From NCBI GenBank assembly GCA_026182355.1, contig JAPFBL010000222.1, positions 1,269,001 to 1,333,000 of the forward strand: 64,000 nucleotides of DNA, written 5' to 3'. Shown here one piece after another: positions 56,049-64,000 of the stretch (position 1 is the stretch's first letter; each line of letters begins with the position of its first letter). The notes beneath the pieces are model-generated. The model ran no database searches. It saw only the letters and a list, made by a program, of their open reading frames with translations, and had not been told where the DNA came from. This DNA comes from Hermatobates lingyangjiaoensis. Lineage: Eukaryota > Arthropoda > Insecta > Hemiptera > Hermatobatidae. The position numbers and the translations under genes are program-made.

Positions 56049-58206
56049 TAAACCATAGGTAAACCCGTCATCTTTATGTATTATAATGAGTCTTGTACTC
56101 TTATTAAGCTGGTGATGTCATTAGAAAATCTGATCTGTAGGGCTTAAATGTTGATTGTATCCCTTTCTCATAACTATGAACATTGCATAAAAATATTTAC
56201 TAGTTACAAATAATTTTTTCACACTAAGAGAATATTAACTTGGTAATAAATTCTGTTCTAATATAATTAATAGTAGAGAATTTAGCAAGATTTGTGAATA
56301 ATCTTTCTTTACAAACAAATGATGGTAAAAAAACTACGGATAAATTATTTTTACTTTATTTGAAAATTAGTGGAATCCATTATTTTTGTCTGTATTTATT
56401 TTAGATAAAAATAATAATTCTGTTTGTTATTTGGTAACATAGTCTAAAACTACGTAAATACTTGTACATTACAAATAGAATTATATAAATCTGTCTTCGT
56501 AAGTTAAATGAGTGGTTTTTTTTCGGATTTCTACTGTTTTTAATAATAACCCGTGGAAGTTGTTTTACCTGTCCTTTAAGAAGAACTCTTGAAAATGGGA
56601 GAAATCTAAAGTACTAAATATATTAATCGGACTGATGCAATTCTAATTTATTTCATAATAATGAGTAATTGAATATAATTTCATATAACTATTGATTTTT
56701 CTTTTACTATATATATTTTCTAATTTATTTTATTTAATTTTATTAATACAAATTTTAAGTATTTTAAATTGGAAATCTGTTAAAAATGAAGATAAAGTAT
56801 TCATTTTAAAAGTTTTATCAAAATTCTACAGTTTTAAGATATTTTAGTTTTAGTAAAGTGGTGCACTGTGCTTAACCGGTTAGCGTTTCAACTTTAAGAC
56901 AAGTGCATTCATTCTGCTGGTAATTGTCAACAAGAATGGATGCTCCAAGCACTTCGAACGGAACCCTGGAAAGTACTACTTTTCTTTATGATGTACTGAC
57001 ATCACTGTATGAATATACAGTAAAATTAAGTCGTTTCATCATAAACCATAATGTTCATTGTTATTATATTTAATGTATGAAATTATTGTAGTTAATTTCC
57101 TTATTATGTAGGGTGGATTAAAGTTATGAAAAATGTTCATTGTTAAATTTATAAATACTGTTAAATTGATTGTATTTTAATTATATTCTCAAGGAGTTGT
57201 TCATAATTTATGTAAATTGAGTTAATTCTTGTAACTGCTACTAATTTTTGATATTTTAAGTATTAACGGTGGCTTTTTTAGTGTTGATTGACTTGGTTCA
57301 TTTTTTACAAAGTGAACATTTTTTTTCACAAATAGAGTTGGATTGATTCCCCATTAGAGGCACCTTATTATTTCTCCATTATTTTAGACAAGAGTACTGA
57401 AAAAATTTTCGTTTATTTCATTTTAATTTAAATGCTAAAGCTTTTATAAAGACCGAATACAAGTGATTTATTAGTGTTTTGTGTTGGGTACTTTATATAA
57501 ATTTTAAACTCTTCTGCTAAATGAAAGATTTTGGCATTTTATCCGTAATTACTTAGCTCTCATGTAAATCAGAAGTCTTTATCAGGAAGTAATTGAGTAA
57601 TGCATTATACACTGTGTATATGATAGTGTATTTCTACTTCATGTTTATTTCATGATGAAGTAATCACTTCTATAAGGAAATTGTAGATATTAAGTAATTT
57701 AACAAAATAGACGTTACACATTTTTTTTATTTATTATATCATATTTTTAGAGAAGTACTGTACAAATGACAAATACTGTGACTGTCTTGAATAACTTTTC
57801 TTCATAAATCTAAACGCTGAAGAAATATGAATAAAAGTAAACTTTGGACCTAACCTCCTATGATTTTATCAGCATTGTTGAACTTTAACCAAAACATTTC
57901 ATTATGTGACTGCATTTAATTATAATTTATTCATTGTAAATATATACAAATGCATACGTAATATAACATGCCATGATGGTTTGTAATGCGCCCCAAGTTG
58001 TAGCAGTTGTTTATTCTTGTCACTTGTTAACATGATATCTGAACAGAACCAAACGTTATAATGCTATTATGTTGTATTTTAATTATTTAAAAGGATTCGT
58101 TACAAAATCATCAGTTATATTACTTCTATTTGTAGAAGCTTTTTTTTGTGAATGAATTTTACAACGTAAAGTTTTCATTTTAATAATGTCAGTACTTTAT
58201 TTTTAG
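56049..58206. other. Intergenic, no gene recognised
   Basis: AT-rich. A GC-richer patch at 56864-57000 contains CTTAACCGGTTAGCG (box A-like) and an ATG frame of about 40 codons, but no box B at the proper distance. I cannot support either a tRNA/SINE or an exon. An acceptor-like TTTTTAG ends at 58206, just before the kinase sequence. Confidence 0.4.
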
Positions 58207-59104
58207 GTCACTGAAGAGGATGAATATATTGTAGGTAACTCGAGAGATAAGGACAAACCTCTTATTAGAGAAATGATTTCAACCATTATTCAAAGAACAA
58301 GTGAGAGGAAATCTCACGGCACCCTTGATTGAACTCTTAACGATTTTGAAATTGGACGCCCCTTAGGAAAGGGTCAGTTTGGAAGGGTTTATCTAGCAAG
58401 AGAAGAAAAAAAAACAAAATTTATAGTCGCCTTGAAGACACTGTTCAAAGAAGAAATTGAAAAGTATGATATGGGAGTTCAAGTTATGCGGGAAATAGAA
58501 ATCAGTACACACCTCAACCATCCAAACATACTCACCTTTTACTCATTTTTTCATGATTCAAAACGGATATATTTAATACTAGAGTATGCTGCTAAAGAGC
58601 AGTTGTACAGTATTATCCATAGGCAACCCGTTCGGTAGACTAACTGAGAAAGTCGCCGCCAAGTATATCTACCAGGTGGCGAGTGCTCTAGATTACTGCC
58701 ATAATAAGAGGGTAATTCACCGAGATATAAAGCCTGAAAACCTCTTAGTTTCATTAAATGATGACATTAAGTTAGCAGATTTTAGATGGTCTGTACATTC
58801 AAAAAACTTTCGAAGGAGAACACGGTGTGGAACTCTGGATTACATTCCTCCAGAAATGGTAAATGGCGAGTTCTATGATTCTGGAGTCGATAATTGGGGT
58901 TACGAACTGTTAAATGGCTATCCCCCATTTGAATGTCAAATTTCAAATAAAACTTTTGAAAAAATTCTGGGAGTACAAGTGACGTATACCTCACATATGT
59001 CTCCTCTCAGTAAAGACTTGATTATGAAATTACTTAAGAGACAGTCGTGCGAACGATTACCCTTAAGTCAAGTTAGGACGCACTCCTGGATATTGAAAAC
59101 ATAA
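58207..59104 (+). pseudogene. Aurora-type Ser/Thr kinase pseudogene, intronless
   Basis: Aurora kinases drive chromosome segregation and cytokinesis. The sequence spans a short N-terminal part plus the whole kinase domain without introns. Present are [20 protein letters not shown] (Gly loop), VALK (ATP-binding Lys), HRDIKPENLL (catalytic loop), CGTLDYIPPEM (activation-segment end, Aurora-like) and VDNWG. Defects: TGA at 58330-58332 where Aurora has the Trp before the Gly loop; a one-base shift near 58620; DFG changed to DFR (58778-58786); a small deletion after VDNWG. No poly-A tail is visible. A processed retrocopy is most likely. An acceptor-like TTTTTAG at the 5' edge leaves a decayed exon possible. 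Confidence 0.8.
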
Positions 59105-59589
59105 ATTATATTTAACAACCAGTTCTAAACTACTGATTTTTACTATATAGCATAAATAAATTGCATTAACCAGTTGTGTATCATGTCTTTGTACCTTTGA
59201 TTATAATAACTTCCTGTAATTTAAGTATTTTATTACTCTAGTTTTTATCATGATTAATAAGTAAAAACATTTTTTAGTTCAGCACAATGTCAACTTACTA
59301 TGTGAAACGATTTATGGTATTTGAGGAGGTCATTTATTTAATAGTTAGTGATAAGTGGTTTTTGCTTCAATTCACAATAAATTATCGTTCGGAGAAACTC
59401 TTCTTTTTCTCATTTACTTTTTGCCTTTACAATACAAGCCAAATCTTCTCAAAACCTTTAGAGGAGGATCCAGTACCAGTTGTTTGATGAGTCATCGCTG
59501 CTCCCAGCTTCAGGATAGCTATTGACCTTGTCTACTTGTGGAGTCACTTGTACTGAATCGGTGGAGAGCGAGAGCACAACTCTACGATG

Positions 59590-61577
59590 AGACTGTTACC
59601 GCTTGGGTTACTTCCCCTCTAACTTTAAGAAGGGAGAAGTAGTAATGCTTAGTAAAGGCAAGGACCGCGACTCCTCAGGTGTAAAGTCGTATAGACCTAT
59701 CACACTGTTACCATGTGTAGGAAAGTGTCTGGAAGCCCCCATGCTAATAAATATAAGGGAAAGGTTTGAAGCCGTGACTACGGGGTGCCAATATGGAGCT
59801 TGACTAAAGGTGTCCGTAGATGATGCTCTGTGAGATATGGGGCAGTTTGTTCGGTCCTCAAACGACAAATATATTATGGGCATTGGCCTCGATATCAGAG
59901 GGGCCTTTGACAGAGTATGAAGGCAGGCTTTTAATTAGAGAAGTCATGGAGGCTGGAGTGGAACCCAATTTTGTGTGTCTATTGAAATCTTATTTTGAAG
60001 GGAGATGGGTAATCACACGATCAGGGTCGATAGCCACTATAAAGAATGTTGAGGGAGGATGCTCCCAGGAGTCTGTTCTAGGTCCTATCCTATGAGCTTT
60101 TACCTTGGAACCACATTTAATGAATCTTTGTATTGAGAACATAAAAACAATAGCCTTTGTGGACGATCTAGCGGTGGTTATCATTGGAGGTTCCAGAAGA
60201 GTACTGGAGGATATGGCAAGAAGGGCAATGAAAATCGTGCCAGATTGGTGCGCCTACGTAAAAGTAGAACTGTCCATTGGTAAATGCCAGACCGTTATGC
60301 TAAAGGGTAAATTTAATCGTTGCAGCTTGCCAAGGATAGTGTATATGGACAGGAGAATTCCTGTTGTAAAGGAAGTCAAGTATTTGAGGGTTATCGTGGG
60401 TGAAGGGCTAAACTTTACCAGCCATATAAAAGAGATTTCAGCCAAGGCATATGAGCGCTTTGCAGCAGCTTGCATATTATCAAAGCCAACGTGGGACTTG
60501 AAGTTTGATCAATGTATAGTCCTGTATAATGCGGTATTCAATGCTTTTGTTGCCATGGTGCACCATTGTGGGGAGTTTCCATGACTTCTGTAAACAAAAG
60601 ATTGCTCATTCTAAGCAGAGATTAGCCCTGATTAACGTCCTGAAGTCATATAGGACAATCTCTACACTGGCCGCGCAGGTTATAGCAGGACAATTGTCTA
60701 CTGACATTATGGTAAGATACAGAGTGGAGTTTAGATTGAGAAGGGGACTTCCCCCACTTTGAGCACAATTTACGAGTGAAAATGAGGAACAACAAAGAGA
60801 ATTGACATTGAAACGATGGGCATTGAATTTGTGGAATGAGCGATGGACAAGAGGAACAACGGGGAGATGGACATTCCACTTTCTCCCCGATGTCGGACAG
60901 CGAGTAAGAATGATCAACATTGCAGTTACCCATTGGTTATGCCAGGTCCTTACAGGGCATGGGGATATCAGGAAGTACCTCAAACGGTTTAAACGAACTG
61001 ATGACTCGAGGTGCCCCTGTGTACAGGTGAAGAAACAATTGAACATCTGTTAGAAGTATACCTCCATTATGACATTCAAAGATACCAGCTGGAGATAGAA
61101 ACTAGGAAGTGCGTTGACCAAATCTACAGAAAACTTTTTAGTTGCAAGCATTTACAGTCATTTGTGCACTACGTAGGAAAATGTAAGAAGGTGCATGGAC
61201 TTGTAGAATAAGTGGTGTAATGTTAATGTCTTTTTTTCTTGTCATTTCTATCTCTTAATGTCGTTCCTTTCCTTCTTTCTTTTCGGTTTTTTTTCTCTTT
61301 ATATCTTGTCATTTCTATCTCTTAATTTCTGTTCTTTTCCTTCTTTTTCTTTTTTTGTCTTTATGCGTGATGTGGTGTCGTGGGACCCGCCTCCGCGAGG
61401 TCCACCTTGGGCGCATCCGTGGCTCGTTGCAGCCTTTCTAATATAGGAGGATCGTAGTGGACTTGCTGATGCGGCTAAAGGGTCTCACGTTAAAAAAGCA
61501 TCGATCTGTTGTGCTTTACTCATGGAACGGCTGAAAGGTTGAGAGACATGGTGATAAATCAAAACAGGATACGTTAA
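59590..61577 (+). pseudogene. R1-clade non-LTR retrotransposon, 5'-truncated, broken
   Basis: RT blocks in order, in changing frames: GYFPSNFKKGEVVMLSKGKD (from 59603), SYRPITLLPCVGKCLEA, GLDIRGAFDRV (motif A, 59885-59917), GCSQESVLGPIL (motif B, near 60057-60092), FVDDLAVVI (motif C, near 60156-60182) and PVVKEVKYLRVIVGEGLNF. Downstream come YRTISTLAAQVIAG (typical of R1 ORF2), HWLCQVLTGHG and a cysteine-histidine end with GEETIEHLLE (61026-61055), with a stop at 61211. The 3' untranslated part runs to about 61577. Several stops and shifts are present. The clade is inferred from motifs, and no rDNA target is nearby. Confidence 0.8.
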
Positions 61578-61589
61578 GTAGATTAAGGA

Positions 61590-62185
61590 TGAGAAACTTC
61601 GAGGTGAATCACTGGATATGCCAGGTACTCACAGGGCATGGGGATTTTAGGATGTACCTTAATCGTTTTAAAAGAATTGATGACCCGATGTGTCTGTGGG
61701 ACAGGCCCAGAATCAATCGAACATTTTTTTAGAACAATGCCCTGATTATGATCTACAAAGGTATGAGTTGGAGATGGTGACAGGAAGGTACGTAGACCAG
61801 ATGTACAAATAATTGTTTAATAGTAAACATCTCCTGACCTTTGTGCACTACATAACCAAAAGAAAGAAGGCGCGTGGGTGGAAGAATAGAAAGAAAAAGT
61901 GGATAGTTCTTTTTGTGTCTTTATTTTATAGTTTTTATGTGTAATGTGGTATCGTAAGACGCTCCTCCGCGAAGTCCACCTTCTGCACATCTGCGGCTCG
62001 ACACAATCCTTCTGTAGGTGGGTTGTAGTGGGCTTCCAGATGCGGCTAAAGGGTATCACGTTAAAAAGCATCGTTCTGTTCTGCTTTGCTCATGAAATGG
62101 CCGAAAGGTTGATAGACTTGATTACAAATCAAAACAGGATACGTCATATGACGGGTATGCCACGAAAGGCTATTGAATGAATGAG
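61590..62185 (+). mobile_element. Second R1-like 3' end, tandem to the first
   Basis: It starts within the HWICQVLTGHGDF region and repeats the ORF end (GPESIEHF) and 3' untranslated region of the preceding copy: GCGGCTAAAGGGTATCACGT, TCAAAACAGGATACGT. Both copies thus end at the same sequence, the second one followed by a GAATGAATGA-like tail. It is 5'-truncated. Confidence 0.75.
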
Positions 62186-62571
62186 CAACTTCTAACACTG
62201 ATCCGCATATGCATAGTCATACTGTCGAGTAATCATATTTTCCTAGACTAATAATGCCACGGCAAATGTCATCTTGTGGATGAGCTATCCTACGACTGGA
62301 TTATAAATTCAGGCTAGTAGTGCATGGTGGTTGGTTGTCAAAACAATTTTAAAGGAACCGAAGGACAATCCGAATTTGGTGTTGTTAGGTCTGAGTTTGA
62401 ATCTGTAAAATTATACTAACTGTTTCTTAAATAGTTCTAATAACAAATTCTTTCTAAGACTATGTAAAACATAAATGGCTAATAGCAGTAAATGTGACAA
62501 ACAGTGAGCATCCTTAGCAGTGCGAGGTAAAGCAGGCATTAGAAGTGGAACTGAGTGACGTACGGTTAATT
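62186..62571. other. No gene recognised
   Basis: Spacer; a 67-codon minus-strand frame (62411-62614) runs into the hAT MITE and is not supported. Confidence 0.35.
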
Positions 62572-62579
62572 CATTATAC

Positions 62580-62826
62580 CATCGCTTCTTAAACTTTTTT
62601 ACTTCAGGGCGCACCTATGAAACCAAACCAAAACTTTGGGGCGCACCTATGAAACCAAACCAAAACTTTGGGGCGCACCTATGAAACCAAACCAAAACTT
62701 TGGAGCGCACCTATGAAACCAAACCAAAACGTTGGGGCGCATCACTGATTTTAATATAGAAAATTTAGTCCTGTGATTTGATAACAGGAAAATGATTGGA
62801 AATTAAAATGTATAGTTTTTTTTAAG

Positions 62827-62857
<31 letters not shown>

Positions 62858-63148
62858 CAGAGAGAGTGAGAGTGAGGGAGGGCTAGTAAAAATGATTTAA
62901 ATCCCCGAGTAAAGGCACAGATGAAGTATTATCCATTCATGCTTAAAGATTAAAGAAATTTACCTTCCAGTTCAAAATATGAAGTAGCCGAGACTTGACT
63001 CAGACTTGAAAACCCCATACTTGGTGTTTTCTCAAATAAATTAAAATTGTGCAAAAACTAAAATATAAATCTGTTATATAAACTTAATCTTCCATTATCT
63101 TGGGGCGCACCTGGCTACCTTCCAGGGCGCACCGTTTGAGAAGCACTG
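62580..63148. mobile_element. hAT-type MITE with perfect 8-bp duplication
   Basis: Termini are CATCGCTTCTTAAAC (62580) and the complement of CAGTGCTTCTCAAAC (ending 63148), resembling hAT ends of the CAGTG.TTCTCAAACT type. CATTATAC flanks both sides (62572-62579, 63149-63156). The 569-bp body has no transposase. Near the left end it carries a 32-bp tandem array, and in the middle a GA-rich run (62826-62880). Confidence 0.9.
62608..62735 (+). repeat. Tandem array, four 32-bp units
   Basis: The unit starts GGCGCACCTATGAAACC and ends AAACTTTGG. Four copies differ by one or two bases. The GGCGCACC word also occurs near the right end of the MITE, so the array probably grew from subterminal sequence. 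Confidence 0.95.
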
Positions 63149-63156
63149 CATTATAC

Positions 63157-63714
63157 ATTGAACACGGTTGCTGGTTTGTTTGTGTATAAAAATTCAAAAA
63201 TTAATTCCAATTAAATATTTTTCATGGCTATGTTTAAAATTATAACTTCTTTACTTCAATGGTATGTACTATAAGAACAATCATAGTTCATAGAAACTTT
63301 GACTTGTTTTCTGTGGTGTTACTTTTCTGATATTTAAAAATATCAGAAAAAAAATGGTAACAGTATTTTCATATAAAAGATTTTTATCTTATTGACTCCA
63401 ATTTTAATATGTTTCTGTTAAAATCCTCGAAGTATATTGGAAAACTAAGTGTGAAATGATAACAACATTTAGAATATGATAGACTCATACAAATTAATAC
63501 TCGAAAATATTCCCGAGCCTTTCATCGTCAGGAGGACAATTTAAAGTAAGTAGAAGATATATTTAAATTTACCTAGAAGAAATTAGTGACCGTGAGGAAG
63601 TTAATTTGTCTTATGAAATAAGACAAAGAGGATCCTACCTGCTTAATAATACCTTCAATTGAAATGTTTCCTAATTTAAACATGCCCCCAATATTGGTTG
63701 TTTATCATGAAATA
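63157..63714. other. No gene recognised
   Basis: AT-rich spacer between the hAT MITE and the Helitron end. A short hairpin TTTTCTGATATTT..AAATATCAGAAAA lies near 63326-63351. Confidence 0.4.
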
Positions 63715-64000
63715 CTAGCAAACGTACCCGTCTTTGACGGAATCAAAAATTCTATTATACTTGGTATTCCAAAATACCATGGAATACCATACCAATTATA
63801 GTGTTATACCAATACTATAATTAGAAATTATAGAATAGTGGAAAATACCATTATTAGTACAGTGTTAAACAAATGCCTCTGTATACACCACATTAGCTGT
63901 CTGTCCTTCAGGTTCATGGAAGAACAAACAGTTGGAACCTCTGACTCTTCAACAAGTTAACTACAGTTGACTGTGTGAGTCTCGCTAACTTGAATTCCTG
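63715..64000 (-). mobile_element. Helitron 3' end, element continues past the window
   Basis: On the minus strand the terminus is the hairpin CCGTC-aaa-GACGG (63728-63740), then GTACGTTTG and CTAG (63715-63718) followed by T. This is the canonical Helitron 3' end, inserted before a T. Upstream (63856-64000) a frame reads VRGSNCLFFHEPEGQTANVV then YTEAF, the last segment of the Rep-helicase. At least one stop is visible, so the protein is probably decayed while the end structure is intact. Confidence 0.85.

Noticed and set aside
56864..57000. Possible tRNA/SINE head or first exon before the Aurora-like sequence
   Set aside because: Box A-like word only, no box B at the proper distance, and no donor site joining the short ATG frame to 58207.
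60606..61046. 146-codon minus-strand frame and other antisense frames in 60.2-61.0 kb
   Set aside because: Shadows of the R1-like ORF2 on the plus strand.
62608..62735. CRISPR-like array
   Set aside because: The 32-bp units are directly adjacent without unique spacers, lie inside a hAT MITE, and the genome is eukaryotic.
1..64000. Integrated virus-derived genes
   Set aside because: I looked for capsid, polymerase or envelope-like coding segments outside the retrotransposons and found none I could support.

Overview
The window reads as AT-rich animal DNA, most likely from an insect or another arthropod. The basis is spliceosomal introns with GT/AG ends, an AATAAA polyadenylation signal, Jockey-, R1- and RNase-H-bearing non-LTR retrotransposons, Penelope-like elements (PLEs), hAT, Tigger/pogo, Helitron and Copia remnants, and long TA/TG microsatellites. 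There is no prokaryotic operon structure, and no rRNA or complete tRNA gene. The species cannot be fixed from the sequence alone.

Only two stretches derive from ordinary host genes. The first is a plus-strand, five-exon short-chain dehydrogenase/reductase gene at 37562-44824, closest in my judgement to DHRSX. All visible SDR motifs are intact, and the N-terminal exon is missing or lies outside what I can recognise. Its introns hold a hairpin repeat, a hAT element with a perfect 8-bp target duplication, a Copia gag-RNaseH fusion remnant and a second hAT transposase remnant. The second is an intronless, broken Aurora-kinase-like sequence at 58207-59104.

Mobile DNA dominates the rest. Left third (1-20 kb): a Jockey-clade element at the left edge, microsatellites, a Helitron helicase remnant, many copies of one repeat family (here H1), an RNase H remnant, a tRNA-derived SINE and Tigger remnants. 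Middle (20-37 kb): long silent stretches, diverged H1 copies, PLE fragments, two tail-to-tail non-LTR 3' ends, a nearly intact PLE and a fragment of a second PLE family. Right (45-64 kb): H1 copies nested in each other, a second young PLE copy plus a diverged one, the kinase pseudogene, R1-clade fragments in tandem, a hAT MITE with a 32-bp tandem array, and the 3' end of a Helitron running off the right edge.

Two repeat systems deserve attention. H1 has subterminal inverted repeats, a (GGGT)n tract near its 5' end, a 3' hairpin and insertion into T-runs. That layout resembles Helentron-derived (HINE) elements. The PLE-related ends carry a repeated CUGANGA-N-stem-loop-GAAA motif whose stem pairs covary between families. 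This fits the hammerhead ribozymes known from PLE terminal repeats, and several of these ends occur as small self-complementary foldbacks.
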